Shown piece after piece: positions 17,770 to 26,970 of a stretch of DNA of 64,000 nt (the first letter of the stretch is position 1; each line of letters starts with the position of its first letter). The stretch covers positions 1 to 64,000 of the forward strand of contig QCIB01000006.1 in the NCBI GenBank assembly GCA_003216915.1. The letters run 5' to 3'. The notes under the pieces are model-generated. The model was not told the origin of the DNA, searched no databases, and worked only from the letters and a program-made list of their open reading frames with translations. The position numbers were made by a program, and so were the translations under genes. Source of the DNA: Prochlorococcus sp. AG-402-I23. Lineage in GTDB: Bacteria > Cyanobacteriota > Cyanobacteriia > PCC-6307 > Cyanobiaceae.

Positions 17770-18999
17770 ATGAATGGGATTTTGACATGGGATGATTTAA
17801 ATAAATTTGAAGTTGAAGATCTTGATAGAGTCCATGGTATAAATAATTCCTACGCAAATTTAAGATTATTTGGGCATAGTGAAAATGATGTATTAGTTAC
17901 CCTTTATAGGGATAGGCATTCGTGGTGTCCTTACTGTCAGAAGATATGGTTATGGCTTGAATTTAAGAGAATTCCATACAGAGTAAAAAAAATAAATATG
18001 TTTTGCTACGGTCAAAAAGAAGTTTGGTTCCTTGAAAAAGTCAGATCGGGGAAATTACCTGCAATTGAATTTAAAGGGCAAGTTATAACTGAAAGCGACA
18101 ATATCATAGCCTTTTTAGAAAATGAATTTGGAGCACTTGGATCTTTTATAACATCTAGTCACCTTATCAAAATTAGAGAATTAGAAAGAGAAATTTTCAG
18201 ATCCTGGTGTAATTGGCTCTGCCGAGAAAGCTTTAATTTTATAGATAACTCTTTCAGAAAAAAAAGATTTAAAGAATCCATTTCTAAACTCGATGAAATC
18301 TTAAGAAGATCAAAATCAGGGTTTGTTGATCCATCAGTATCAAATACGGATAAAATAGAGCCCGGTGTTGGAGATATAATTTTTATTCCCTATATGGAGA
18401 GAATGAATGCATCACTGATTTATTTTAAAGGGTTTAATATAAGATCTAATTACCGTCATGTAGATAACTGGCTCACCCTTTTTGAAGGGACAAGTTCTTA
18501 TAGAGGCACTCAAGGAGATTTTCATACTCATTCTCATGATTTACCCCCACAAATGGGAGGATGCTATAAAGAAAGCAATGAAGAACAGATTACTTTCTCT
18601 AAGCTAATAGATACTGGGGAGGGTCTAGGAAATTATGAATTAAATAAAAATTATGAGTCAAAATATTTCGCAAAAATTGCTCTTAAAAGAGTTATAAAGC
18701 ATAAAGACAATTTAATAAAAGTAAACCCATACAATAAAGAATCCTTTGAGGAATCATTGAGATCAGCTTTGACCCATATGATCACAGGTGAAGTATTAAT
18801 CCCTAAAAAACTTTCAGGAATCTCTCTAAGATACTTAAAAAATAGAATCTCAGTTCCAAGAGATATGCCAATTATTTCAGCAAGGTTATTAAGGCAATCA
18901 TTAAATAAAATTGAATCGCTTGGTGATATCAATGCAATAGATAAGATACCTTTCAGGCATAGATATGATCAAGATCCTAGAAATTTTATTTCTAGTTAA
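17770..18999 (+). CDS. Glutathione S-transferase-like protein with long C-terminal extension
   Basis: 409 residues. An N-terminal thioredoxin-like domain (about 40-115) carries WCPYC (Cys53, Cys56) and GKLPAIEFKGQVITESDNI, which includes the cis-Pro and glutathione-binding Glu-Ser. A helical GST C-domain follows to about 240. The last 170 residues (from GTQGDFHTHSHDLPPQMGGCYK on) are not part of a standard GST and I do not recognise them. A CPYC site suggests glutaredoxin-like or dehydroascorbate-reductase-like redox chemistry. It sits beside gor. Confidence 0.8.
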   Translation: MNGILTWDDLNKFEVEDLDRVHGINNSYANLRLFGHSENDVLVTLYRDRHSWCPYCQKIWLWLEFKRIPYRVKKINMFCYGQKEVWFLEKVRSGKLPAIEFKGQVITESDNIIAFLENEFGALGSFITSSHLIKIRELEREIFRSWCNWLCRESFNFIDNSFRKKRFKESISKLDEILRRSKSGFVDPSVSNTDKIEPGVGDIIFIPYMERMNASLIYFKGFNIRSNYRHVDNWLTLFEGTSSYRGTQGDFHTHSHDLPPQMGGCYKESNEEQITFSKLIDTGEGLGNYELNKNYESKYFAKIALKRVIKHKDNLIKVNPYNKESFEESLRSALTHMITGEVLIPKKLSGISLRYLKNRISVPRDMPIISARLLRQSLNKIESLGDINAIDKIPFRHRYDQDPRNFISS

Positions 19000-19007
19000 C
19001 TGTAAAA

Positions 19008-20402
19008 CTATAAATTTTTTCTTGAATCTATTTGAAGTAAATCCCTTATTTTTTGAACTTGACTTGCAATATTAGGATCAATAGACAATTTTTTTTCAAC
19101 TTGTTCTATAGCATACATAACAGTTGTATGGTCTTTGCCCCCAAACTCATCTCCAATTCTTGGTAGGCTAAGATCCGTTCCATGTCGCATAAGATACATG
19201 CCTATTTGCCTAGCTTGACTTACTGGTTTTCTCCTACTTGAACTAATCAATTCATCGATAGAAACTTTAAAGAAATCTGCTACTTTATTAATAACTTGTT
19301 TTGGAGTAACAACTACTCCAACACTATTCGGATCAAGCATTGGAGCAATTGATTGAACTGTCATTGGCAAGCCGGTTATTGATGCAAATGCAACAGCTCT
19401 AGTAAATGCTCCTTCCAATTCTCGAATATTCGAAGTGAATCTTCCTGCTATAAATTGAATTAAATCTCTAGGAAGACTCATCCTCTCTTGTTCTGCCTTT
19501 TTTTGAAGTATAGCTGTCCTCGTCTCAAGGTCAGGTGGTTGAATATCTGCGGTCATACCCATTGAGAACCTAGAAATTAATCTCTCTTGAATTCCCGACA
19601 ATTGATTTGGAGGTCTATCACTTGCAATAACTATTTGACTTCCTGATTCGTGAAGAGCGTTAAAAGTATGAAAGAATTCTTCCTGTGTATACTCTTTACC
19701 TTCTAAGAACTGTATATCGTCAATTAAAATCAAATCTACATTTCTATATTTATCTCGAATAGCTGTCATTCCATCTCTTCGAATACCACTAATAACATCA
19801 TTAGTAAAAGTCTCTGTAGATACATATTTAACTTTTGCTTCTGGATCTATTTCTACTCGATAATGGCCTATTGCTTGCATTAAATGAGTTTTACCAAGAC
19901 CTACTCCACCACAAATAAATAATGGATTAAATTCTCTCCCAGGTGATTCGGCTACTGCCAAAGCCGCTGCATGAGCCAACCTACTATTTGGACCTACAAC
20001 AAATCTTTTAAAGACGTAGCGCAAATTTAGACCGTTGGGATTTTTGGATCTATTTTTTGAAGAAATATCTTGGCTTTTATTAGAAAATGATTTTGTTTTA
20101 TGATTCACGATCCGTTCATCTAGGTTCTCTTTATTTGTTGAATCGCTGCTAATATTTGTTTCAGATTTAAAAACAACTTTTACATCATGACCGCATATTT
20201 CTTTTGCAGCCTTTTCGATAGTTTGACAATAATTCTTTCTTAACCAATCACTGGAAAATGTATTTGGAGCAATTAAGGTTAATAAGCCATTTTCAAAACA
20301 ATTAAATTTAGCAGGCCTTATCCATGTCTCAAATGAAGGCTTACTTAAAGTTTTTTGAAGTGATTGTTGAACTTCCGCCCAAATAGGATTAATTGCTTGC
20401 AA
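19008..20402 (-). CDS. dnaA: Chromosomal replication initiator DnaA (TTG start)
   Basis: An AAA+ initiator that binds DnaA boxes and opens the origin. The 464 residues have domain I ([21 protein letters not shown]), a Ser/Asn-rich linker at about 85-125, an AAA core with [13 protein letters not shown] and [13 protein letters not shown], and domain IV with the signature [17 protein letters not shown]. The start is TTG at 20402, matching the expected N-terminus. dnaN and a recognisable origin are not adjacent. A 17-base palindrome lies 11 bases upstream of the start. Confidence 0.97.
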   Translation of the reverse strand: MQAINPIWAEVQQSLQKTLSKPSFETWIRPAKFNCFENGLLTLIAPNTFSSDWLRKNYCQTIEKAAKEICGHDVKVVFKSETNISSDSTNKENLDERIVNHKTKSFSNKSQDISSKNRSKNPNGLNLRYVFKRFVVGPNSRLAHAAALAVAESPGREFNPLFICGGVGLGKTHLMQAIGHYRVEIDPEAKVKYVSTETFTNDVISGIRRDGMTAIRDKYRNVDLILIDDIQFLEGKEYTQEEFFHTFNALHESGSQIVIASDRPPNQLSGIQERLISRFSMGMTADIQPPDLETRTAILQKKAEQERMSLPRDLIQFIAGRFTSNIRELEGAFTRAVAFASITGLPMTVQSIAPMLDPNSVGVVVTPKQVINKVADFFKVSIDELISSSRRKPVSQARQIGMYLMRHGTDLSLPRIGDEFGGKDHTTVMYAIEQVEKKLSIDPNIASQVQKIRDLLQIDSRKNL

Positions 20403-20413
20403 AGTTTTATTCT

Positions 20414-20430
20414 CTAGATTATTAATCTAG
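20414..20430. promoter_or_regulatory. 17-base palindrome just upstream of dnaA
   Basis: CTAGATTA-T-TAATCTAG is a perfect eight-base-arm palindrome around one base, starting 11 bases before the dnaA TTG. At that distance it covers the place where a ribosome-binding site would be, so a bound protein or a hairpin in the mRNA could control DnaA synthesis. No DnaA-box consensus is seen in it. Confidence 0.5.
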
Positions 20431-20569
20431 TTGGAATTTAATAATTGGCCATTAGGAAATCACAAGATCACGACAAATTTAAAATTACTTAACAAAGCAT
20501 CTTACAAATTTATAAGAAAAATTTTATTTTTTTTGTAGGCATATAATTAATTTAAATCGCACTAAATTA

Positions 20570-21205
20570 TTGGATAAAGCATTACTTATTATCATGGCAA
20601 AATGGCATGGTTTTGGAAGATGCAAAACAAGATTATCTAAAGATATAGGTAAAAGTAATTCTGCAAAGGTTCAAAGTGTAATGACCAAACACACTATTTC
20701 AGTCGCAAAATTTCTCCAAGAAAATAAACTAATTGATATTTCTATTGCTATATCTGGTTTGGGGGTAGGCAATTGTAGAAGATGGACTAGAGAATTAGGC
20801 ATCAAAAAATTTAATTTACAGGGAAAAGGCTGCTTGGGGGAAAAAATGAAACGGCAAATAATTATCAACAAAAAATTTTGTACAAGACATAAGATCAAAA
20901 ATATTATTTTTATTGGTACTGATCTTCCAGATTTATGCCATCAAGATTTATTGAATACTCTTAAAGAGCTTCAACAAAATGATCTTATTTTAGGACCATC
21001 TAATGATGGAGGATATTGGCTTATTGGTTTATCAGAAAAAATAATGTCATCGCATATATATTTACCTTTTATCAACATTAAGTGGGGGACAGAAAATGTT
21101 CTTCAAAATACAATTGATAACTTTGCTTCTACAAAATTAAAATATAAGTTTTTAGATAAAAAAACAGATATAGATACAATTATTGATATGGAAAATAGAA
21201 AGTAA
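20570..21205 (+). CDS. TIGR04282-type (DUF2064) glycosyltransferase-like protein (TTG start)
   Basis: 211 residues of the nucleotidyl/glycosyl transferase-A fold. LLIIMAKWHGFGRCKTRLSKDIG near the N-terminus contains the KTRL phosphate-binding motif. IIFIGTDLPDLCHQDL holds the metal-binding Asp, and LGPSNDGGYWLIGL is the family hallmark. The TTG at 20570 keeps the first beta strand; the ATG nine codons on would cut it. It is followed by a TIGR04283-type gene five bases later. The two families were named from arsenosugar gene clusters, but the actual product is unproven here. Confidence 0.8.
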   Translation: MDKALLIIMAKWHGFGRCKTRLSKDIGKSNSAKVQSVMTKHTISVAKFLQENKLIDISIAISGLGVGNCRRWTRELGIKKFNLQGKGCLGEKMKRQIIINKKFCTRHKIKNIIFIGTDLPDLCHQDLLNTLKELQQNDLILGPSNDGGYWLIGLSEKIMSSHIYLPFINIKWGTENVLQNTIDNFASTKLKYKFLDKKTDIDTIIDMENRK

Positions 21206-21210
21206 TCGTC

Positions 21211-21894
21211 TTGTCAAGAATCTCAATTATCATTCCAACAATTAATGAAGCTAATAATTTGCCATTATTGCTTTCAGACTTGTCAAGTATTCAGAAAGAG
21301 GGCGAAATCATAATTGTTGATTGTGGAAGTAAAGATAAAACTATTGACATAGCAAATATTTATGGAGCGAAAGTATTTATATCCAAAGAAAGGAATCGAG
21401 GTTTCCAATTAGATATTGGAGCTAAAAATTCAAAAGGAGAGTGGCTCATATTTTTACATGCAGACACAAGATTAACTCATGATTGGTTTGAAAAAATAAA
21501 TTCATTTTTAAAGGGAAACAAGAATATTATTTACTATTTTGAATTCAAAATTAATCACAAAAAGATAATTTATAGAGTCCTCGAAATTCTTGTAAATTTT
21601 AGAAGTAAATTTTTTAAACAACCTTATGGTGATCAAGGTCTAATAATTCATAGAACTACCTATTTTAAGAATAATGGTTTTAGAAAGATTCCTTTGATGG
21701 AAGATGTAGATTTTTTAAGGAGATTAAACAAAAAAAAAGATTTAAAACAACTAAATTTTCCTATTTTTATAAGTTCAAGGAAATGGGAAAAAACTAATAT
21801 TTTTCTCCAAGCAATTAAGAACTGGCACTTTAGAAGAAGATGGTCAAAAGGCGAATCGTTAAAATCTATATATTCTGACTACTACAAAAAATGA
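21211..21894 (+). CDS. TIGR04283-type glycosyltransferase family 2 protein (TTG start)
   Basis: 227 residues with a GT-A fold. SIIIPTINEANNLPLLL is the nucleotide-sugar binding start, IIIVDCGSKDKTIDIA carries the usual V-D-x-G-S-x-D pattern, and FLHADTRL gives the DxD-like metal site. LMEDVDFLRRL is the acceptor/catalytic loop, and KWEKTNIFLQAIKNWHFRRR is typical of the TIGR04283 C-terminus. The start must be the TTG at 21211, since the first strand begins at once. It is paired with the preceding gene and ends exactly where the convergent GNAT gene ends. Confidence 0.8.
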   Translation: MSRISIIIPTINEANNLPLLLSDLSSIQKEGEIIIVDCGSKDKTIDIANIYGAKVFISKERNRGFQLDIGAKNSKGEWLIFLHADTRLTHDWFEKINSFLKGNKNIIYYFEFKINHKKIIYRVLEILVNFRSKFFKQPYGDQGLIIHRTTYFKNNGFRKIPLMEDVDFLRRLNKKKDLKQLNFPIFISSRKWEKTNIFLQAIKNWHFRRRWSKGESLKSIYSDYYKK

Positions 21895-22425
21895 TTAATT
21901 TGCATACCAAAAAGCACATTTAGAGCCTTTAGGTTCTAATATCCAACCTTGTCTTTTGTAAAATGAAACCACTTCAGCATCAGCAAAAAGGGTTACTTTA
22001 GAAATTCCAATATTTTTCAATTCTTTTAGGACATATTTCATTAACTCTTTCCCCAATCCAAGTCCTTGATAGACAGGGTTAATAGCCACATCCCAAACTG
22101 TTGCTTCTAGAATTCCATCGCCAGTGCATCTTGCGAATCCTACTAGTCTGGGGAATTTATCATCATGACGCCATAACCCAACCACCAAAATACTGTAATC
22201 TAAAGCTCTTTTTACCCTCCTTATAGGTCTTCTGCTCCAACCAACAGTTTGCAAAAGTTGATCTAGTTCTATTAGATCTAAATCTTTATTTTTACTACAT
22301 ACAAAAATTTCTTCTTTATTTCTTTGAGTGAACTCATAAGAATTTAAACCATAGAGATCTATCAGCTCATCCCTTGATATACTGTTTGATTTTTTTATTA
22401 ACGATCCTTGGTTACTAAAAATCAT
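21895..22425 (-). CDS. GNAT family N-acetyltransferase (ycf52-like)
   Basis: 176 residues. The acetyl-CoA site is AINPVYQGLGLGKELMKYVL (Q-x-x-G-x-G type), and the C-terminal FADAEVVSFYKRQGW is typical. The N-terminal part with DLDLIELDQLLQTVGWSRRP resembles the GNAT proteins of cyanobacteria and plastids (ycf52/NSI type), some of which acetylate lysines or serotonin in plants. The substrate is unknown here. Its ATG overlaps the stop of the ABC transporter gene by one base (TAATG), so the two are translationally coupled. Confidence 0.85.
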   Translation of the reverse strand: MIFSNQGSLIKKSNSISRDELIDLYGLNSYEFTQRNKEEIFVCSKNKDLDLIELDQLLQTVGWSRRPIRRVKRALDYSILVVGLWRHDDKFPRLVGFARCTGDGILEATVWDVAINPVYQGLGLGKELMKYVLKELKNIGISKVTLFADAEVVSFYKRQGWILEPKGSKCAFWYAN

Positions 22426-24221
22426 TAAAAATTCACGAATCCTTTTTGTTGAAGCTCAGAGAGCTGAAAATATAAACCCTTTTTCAGTCTCAATTCACTA
22501 TGTGTTCCCTCTTCAAATAGTGATCCCCCTTTTAAGACTAAAATCTTATCAGAACTTTCAATAGTTGCTAATCTGTGCGCTATTACTAATGCTGTTCTTT
22601 TTGACAGAATTCTCTCAAGATCTTTCTGCAAAGTAGCTTCTGTAGAGGGATCCATAAACGCTGTTGCTTCGTCCATTATTAAAATAACAGGATTTCTAAT
22701 CGCTACTCGAGCTACTGAAAGAAGTTGTCTCTCTCCAGAAGAGAGATTTCCCCCTCTTTCTCTTAGTAAGGTGTTCAAACCTTCTGGTAATTTTTTTAAC
22801 AGATTATCTAACCCTAATTCGTTACAAAGATTTTCTAATTCAAGGTTGTCTACATTCGAATTTAGTTTTAAATTATCTGCGACATTTCCACTAAAGATAA
22901 AGGTATCTTGCAAAACTACTCCCAACATATTTCTAAGAGTTGCAATAGGAATTTCTTTGATATCTATATCATCGATTAAAATTTGGCCTGATTGAGGTTC
23001 ATACAATCTACATAATAGTCTTATTATGGTCGTCTTACCTGAACCAGTTGGTCCTACAAAAGCTACATGCTCGCCTGGATTGATCTTGAAAGATAAATTC
23101 TTTATGATATGTTCTCCTTCGTTGTAGAAAAAATTAACATTCTTGAATTCAATTTTGCCTTTAAATTTTTTATTTACATTTTTAGCATTTTCTAAAAAAT
23201 GTTTTGCGGAAGTAGAGTCCTTAATCTTTATTTCTTCATCCAATAATTCGTTTATTCTTTCTACAGCTGTTAAACCTCCTTGTATTTGAGTAAATCTTTC
23301 TGCAAGCTGCCTTAAAGGTTCAAAAAGTCTTTGGGAATATAAAATAAAAGTTGTTAATGTTCCTAAACCAATATTTCCAGAAGTAACAAGATATCCTCCA
23401 ACTGCCAAAACCAAGGAAACTGCGGCAAGAGAAATCCATTCTATAAATGCCGAAATACTGCTGTCATAAAATATTGTTCCATTAACTGCTTTCTTATAAG
23501 CAACTCCAGTTTTGGAAAATTTCTTGCTATTAAAAGCCTCTCTTCTAAACATCTGAACGACTTCTAAACCTTGAAGATTCTCTTGAAAATCAGAGTTGAG
23601 TTGAGACAATTCTTCCCTTACTTGATAATTGGCTCTTCTATAACGTTTTTGAAGCCAAATAATAAAATATGAAACTGGGATTTGAGTCAAAAGTAATAAA
23701 ATGGCAAGCCCTTGATCAATTGATAGCATTGTCAAAGAAATTACTATCAGACTTACGAAGTCAGCAATTACTCCAACTGCCCCACTTCCAAAGACCTCGG
23801 CTAAAGCATCAACATCATTTGTTAATCTCGTTAATAATTTCCCTACAGGCATTTTATCGTGATACTTAAGAGATAAAGATATTGAATGATCAAAAAGTTC
23901 TCTCCTTATTCTTGCTGTCAAACGTTGTCCCACTGCTTGGATATTATAAGTTTGGTATCCCTGCAAAACCAATCTGAATAATACAGTTATAAATAAAGTT
24001 AGGATTATGGCATTTATTGACTGCCCAAAGAAAGTTTTACTTAGCCAAACATCTGTAGTTTCCTTCTTTAGAATAGTAATTGCTTGACCAACTAATAATG
24101 GTTGAATAGCTCCAGAGAAAGAAACAGGCAACAAAACAATCAAGATTAGATAGATTGTTTTTTTATCTTTAGTTAAATATTTACCTAACTTTTTAATCCT
24201 TCTATAATCTTTAAAAAACAT
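22425..24221 (-). CDS. ABC exporter, fused permease and ATPase (multidrug/lipid type)
   Basis: 598 residues. An N-terminal transmembrane domain of six helices (about 20-320) is followed by a nucleotide-binding domain with Walker A VGPTGSGKTT, signature LSSGERQLLSVAR, Walker B VILIMDEATAFMD and the switch His in VIAHRLAT. The half-transporter architecture suggests a homodimer, MsbA/MdlB-like. Substrate is unknown. The GNAT gene follows with one-base overlap and hisG lies 12 bases upstream, all on the minus strand, so hisG, ABC and GNAT could be one transcript. Confidence 0.93.
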   Translation of the reverse strand: MFFKDYRRIKKLGKYLTKDKKTIYLILIVLLPVSFSGAIQPLLVGQAITILKKETTDVWLSKTFFGQSINAIILTLFITVLFRLVLQGYQTYNIQAVGQRLTARIRRELFDHSISLSLKYHDKMPVGKLLTRLTNDVDALAEVFGSGAVGVIADFVSLIVISLTMLSIDQGLAILLLLTQIPVSYFIIWLQKRYRRANYQVREELSQLNSDFQENLQGLEVVQMFRREAFNSKKFSKTGVAYKKAVNGTIFYDSSISAFIEWISLAAVSLVLAVGGYLVTSGNIGLGTLTTFILYSQRLFEPLRQLAERFTQIQGGLTAVERINELLDEEIKIKDSTSAKHFLENAKNVNKKFKGKIEFKNVNFFYNEGEHIIKNLSFKINPGEHVAFVGPTGSGKTTIIRLLCRLYEPQSGQILIDDIDIKEIPIATLRNMLGVVLQDTFIFSGNVADNLKLNSNVDNLELENLCNELGLDNLLKKLPEGLNTLLRERGGNLSSGERQLLSVARVAIRNPVILIMDEATAFMDPSTEATLQKDLERILSKRTALVIAHRLATIESSDKILVLKGGSLFEEGTHSELRLKKGLYFQLSELQQKGFVNF

Positions 24222-24233
24222 TTAGCTAATCTT

Positions 24234-24872
24234 CTATAAAGCATTAGTTGATTCTATTGATAAAATAGTATCTCTGAGATGATTATCATCTAACCTCATA
24301 GATAAAGGATTTCCAATTAGTCTTGCAGTCGAGTAATAAAGATCATCTATTTTCATTAAACCATTCTCTTTAAGAGTCTTTCCGGTTGCTACCAAATCAA
24401 CTATTGCCTCTGCCATACCTGTAATAGGACCAAGCTCGACTGAACCTGTCAAATGAACTATTTCTACAGGAATATTTAATTCGTCAAAATAAGATCTTGC
24501 TGTTTTTATAAATTTACTTGCTACTTTACAATTTGCTGGAAGATCAGTTGGTTTTGAATAATTGCTATTTTTCTTAACCGCCAACGACATATGACAACCA
24601 CCAAATCCTAAATCTAATAACTTTGCGACTTTTAATTCAGATTCTCGTAAAACGTCATACCCAACAATACCCAAATCAGCCTGACCATAACTTACATAAA
24701 CAGGCACATCTCCATTTCTTACTAATAAAGCTTTTGCCCGTTTGCAATTTGATTCAAAGGTTAATGATCTATTATTTTCGTCCAACGCATCAGAGAAATC
24801 TAACCCAGCTCTTTTAAAAGTTGAAATTGAATCTTTTAACAGAGCTCCTTTTGGTAAAGCTATAGTAAACAT
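24234..24872 (-). CDS. hisG: ATP phosphoribosyltransferase, short form HisG
   Basis: First step of histidine synthesis, joining ATP and PRPP. 212 residues, the short form that lacks the C-terminal regulatory domain and in other bacteria works with His[15 protein letters not shown] at the N-terminus, [14 protein letters not shown], and the PRPP-binding [18 protein letters not shown] near residue 160 are clear. ATG start at 24872, 40 bases from the divergent MBL-fold gene. hisIE is at 8948. Confidence 0.96.
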   Translation of the reverse strand: MFTIALPKGALLKDSISTFKRAGLDFSDALDENNRSLTFESNCKRAKALLVRNGDVPVYVSYGQADLGIVGYDVLRESELKVAKLLDLGFGGCHMSLAVKKNSNYSKPTDLPANCKVASKFIKTARSYFDELNIPVEIVHLTGSVELGPITGMAEAIVDLVATGKTLKENGLMKIDDLYYSTARLIGNPLSMRLDDNHLRDTILSIESTNAL

Positions 24873-24912
24873 AGATCAATTTCTTCCAAGGATTCTTCAT
24901 TCTAAGTTAACA

Positions 24913-25653
24913 ATGGATTTTAATAAAGCTCGCAATATAATCGGACTTAGAGTTTTAAGTGATAACGTCATTTGGTTGTTGGTAAAAGATAAATCCGTTG
25001 TGGTTGTAGATCCATCTGTTCACGAACCAGTTATTAAATATATAAATGAAAACAATTTTCACTTAGAAGCTATTTTGCAAACTCATCATCATTCAGACCA
25101 TATTGGAGGGACGAAGTCTCTTATTGAAAAATGGCCAAATGTAAAGGTGATTGCTTCCTCCAAAGAAAAAAAGCGAATACCTTTTCAAAATGTATCTGTA
25201 GAAGATGGAGAAACTTTGAATATCTTAGGTGAAGAAGTAAAAATAATTGAAGTTTTAGGGCATACAAGCTCACATATTGCCTTCTTTTTGAATGGGGAAA
25301 ACCCTGTTCTTTTTATTGGTGACACATTATTTTCAGGAGGCTGTGGAAGAATTTTTGAGGGAACTTATCAACAAATGTACTCTTCACTAGAAAGAATCAA
25401 ATCTTTACCAACAAATACTCTCATATATTGTGCACATGAATATACAAAGGAAAATATATTGTGGGCATTGAATCTCAAACCAAAGGATCAAGATATAAAA
25501 AATAAACTTTCGGAAGTTGAAAAAAAACTTTCTCTTAATGAATTGACAATTCCATTTTTACTTGATGAAGAGATGAAAATAAATCTTTTCTTAAGAGCAA
25601 AAAATTTAGAAGAATTTACTTTTTTAAGAGCGAATAAAGATTTATGGGTTTAA
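24913..25653 (+). CDS. gloB: MBL-fold hydrolase, hydroxyacylglutathione hydrolase-like (glyoxalase II)
   Basis: 246 residues. The metal-binding [38 protein letters not shown] and YCAHEYT are in the order and spacing of glyoxalase II, which hydrolyses S-lactoylglutathione. The C-terminal helical region ([21 protein letters not shown]) resembles the substrate-binding domain. The frame stays open upstream, but I use the ATG at 24913; the earlier part overlaps hisG on the other strand. A RidA gene follows 24 bases later. Together they suggest removal of reactive metabolites. Confidence 0.88.
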   Translation: MDFNKARNIIGLRVLSDNVIWLLVKDKSVVVVDPSVHEPVIKYINENNFHLEAILQTHHHSDHIGGTKSLIEKWPNVKVIASSKEKKRIPFQNVSVEDGETLNILGEEVKIIEVLGHTSSHIAFFLNGENPVLFIGDTLFSGGCGRIFEGTYQQMYSSLERIKSLPTNTLIYCAHEYTKENILWALNLKPKDQDIKNKLSEVEKKLSLNELTIPFLLDEEMKINLFLRAKNLEEFTFLRANKDLWV

Positions 25654-25677
25654 ATAGATAGGTATCTTCTTAAACAA

Positions 25678-26070
25678 ATGTCTCCCAAACAAGTAATTCA
25701 AACATCAAAGGCTCCAGATCCAGTCGGACCTTATAGTCAAGCAATAAAAGCTGGGAATTTTATCTATTGTTCTGGTCAAATTGCTATAGATCCAGCTTTA
25801 AATGAAATAACATGTTTAGGTGATGTAGAGAAGGAAACTATTCAAGTTTTAAAAAATCTTGCAGCAGTTCTTAAAGCTGGTGGAGCAAAAATAGAGGATG
25901 TAATAAAAACAACTATTTACTTAACCGACTTAAATAATTTTAAAATTGTTAACAAAATATATAGTGATTTTTTTAATATAGATAATCCTCCAGCGAGGGC
26001 CTGTGTAGAAGTTTCATCTCTACCAAAAGGAGTTTTAGTTGAGATAGATTGCGTCGCATTCCTAGATTAA
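25678..26070 (+). CDS. ridA: RidA family enamine/imine deaminase
   Basis: 130 residues, the standard length. Hydrolyses reactive 2-aminoacrylate-type imines formed by PLP enzymes. APDPVGPYSQAIKAGNFIYCSGQI is the family N-terminus, and NPPARACVEVSSLPKGVLVEIDCVAF contains the essential Arg and the C-terminal Glu. ATG start. In line with the preceding glyoxalase II-like gene. Confidence 0.95.
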   Translation: MSPKQVIQTSKAPDPVGPYSQAIKAGNFIYCSGQIAIDPALNEITCLGDVEKETIQVLKNLAAVLKAGGAKIEDVIKTTIYLTDLNNFKIVNKIYSDFFNIDNPPARACVEVSSLPKGVLVEIDCVAFLD

Positions 26071-26155
26071 TTTCTAATTATTGAGAAATTTGAAATATGA
26101 ACCAATTCTGCACCATATTTGTATAGATTATTATTTGATAATTCATCTTTGATCT

Positions 26156-26383
26156 ATGTCAGCAGCCAAGCTTAATATAGATGAACTAGAAGCAGGTTAT
26201 CCTTTATTTTGCAAAGCTCTTAGACTATTAATTTTAAAAGGCAACTCAGTTAAAGATATACAAAAGACAGTGTGTTGGAGTCATCTTGAAACTTTAAATA
26301 GATGTCTACCTGGTAGATATAAAGCCCCCACATATTTAATGGCCTTAATCAAAAGAGATATTGCAAAGCCAAATAGTTATTAA
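26156..26383 (+). CDS. Conserved-looking small protein at the edge of the carboxysome operon, function unknown
   Basis: 75 residues, ATG start, no membrane segment. It contains two Cys (19 and 39) and several helices. The stretch NSVKDIQKTVCWSHLETLNRCLPGRYKAP could be a small DNA- or protein-binding helical domain, but I do not recognise a family. It is convergent with acRAF, with only six bases between stops. Sequence quality and codon use look like a true gene. A carboxysome role is possible from position only. Confidence 0.6.
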   Translation: MSAAKLNIDELEAGYPLFCKALRLLILKGNSVKDIQKTVCWSHLETLNRCLPGRYKAPTYLMALIKRDIAKPNSY

Positions 26384-26389
26384 AAAGGA

Positions 26390-26629
26390 CTAATCTTCTA
26401 AATAAAATTTATCAATATCCTCTGAAAAGTTTTTTTCCCTGTCTGATATTACTTTATTATCTAAAAATATGGAAAGACTTACAAAATTCTTACCGAAGCT
26501 GATATTTGGATAGATATCACTTTCTTTACATAATTTCTCAATTTTCTCCATGAATTCACTAATTTTTGAGTATTGCTCAAATTCAAATCTTTTTTCAATC
26601 CTCAAAGGTGATTCTCTTTCATTCCACAT
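26390..26629 (-). CDS. Alpha-carboxysome RuBisCO assembly factor, pterin carbinolamine dehydratase-like (acRAF)
   Basis: 79 residues. The fold pattern resembles pterin-4a-carbinolamine dehydratase: RIEKRFEFEQYSKISEFMEKI, then NISFGKNFVSLSIFLDNK. The catalytic His cluster of true dehydratases is missing, as in the acRAF family that helps form IA RuBisCO assemble. It is the last gene of the carboxysome run, 74 bases after csoS4B. ATG start. Family call from similarity and context. Confidence 0.85.
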   Translation of the reverse strand: MWNERESPLRIEKRFEFEQYSKISEFMEKIEKLCKESDIYPNISFGKNFVSLSIFLDNKVISDREKNFSEDIDKFYLED

Positions 26630-26703
26630 TAAATTCTTTATTCAAGACTAATTACACTATACCTTCAACGAAGTTTCTAAATAAATTTTTGAAGTTAAAA
26701 TTT

Positions 26704-26952
26704 TTAGTCACTCTCCCAATAATCAATAATACCGCCAATTGTTAAATCGGTTTGAACTTCTGGATTAGGGCATGCAAATCTAGCTGCAGAGCCACTAGAA
26801 GTAAAAACCCAGTTCCCTTCCCTAGCCCCAACAGGGTCAACAGCGACTAATTTCTTTCCTTTATTATTTTCTAAAATTCGTAAATTCATATGACCTAAGC
26901 CGGGGACTCTTTGAGTACATACCATCCTTCCTAATACCTTCATAATTTCCAC
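26704..26952 (-). CDS. csoS4B: Carboxysome pentameric vertex protein CsoS4B (GTG start)
   Basis: A BMC vertex (CcmL/EutN-type) protein that forms pentamers closing the shell corners. 82 residues: GRMVCTQRVPGLGHMNLRIL, then VAVDPVGAREGNWVFTSSGSAARFA, the conserved pore-side loop, and LTIGGIIDYW. The start is GTG at 26952, because an AGGAGG sits nine bases before it. The ATG three codons on would be 18 bases away. 18 bases after csoS4A. Confidence 0.95.
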   Translation of the reverse strand: MEIMKVLGRMVCTQRVPGLGHMNLRILENNKGKKLVAVDPVGAREGNWVFTSSGSAARFACPNPEVQTDLTIGGIIDYWESD

Positions 26953-26961
26953 AATTTCTAT

Positions 26962-26967
26962 CCTCCT
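26962..26967 (-). promoter_or_regulatory. Strong Shine-Dalgarno AGGAGG deciding the csoS4B start
   Basis: The plus strand reads CCTCCT, so the minus-strand mRNA has AGGAGG with nine bases to the GTG at 26952. Strong Shine-Dalgarno sites are uncommon in this window; csoS4A has a similar one inside the csoSCA end. Confidence 0.75.
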
Positions 26968-26970
26968 TTT

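Noticed and set aside
19008-20569. Replication origin beside dnaA
   Set aside because: No cluster of DnaA boxes and no dnaN neighbour; cyanobacterial dnaA is often away from the origin.
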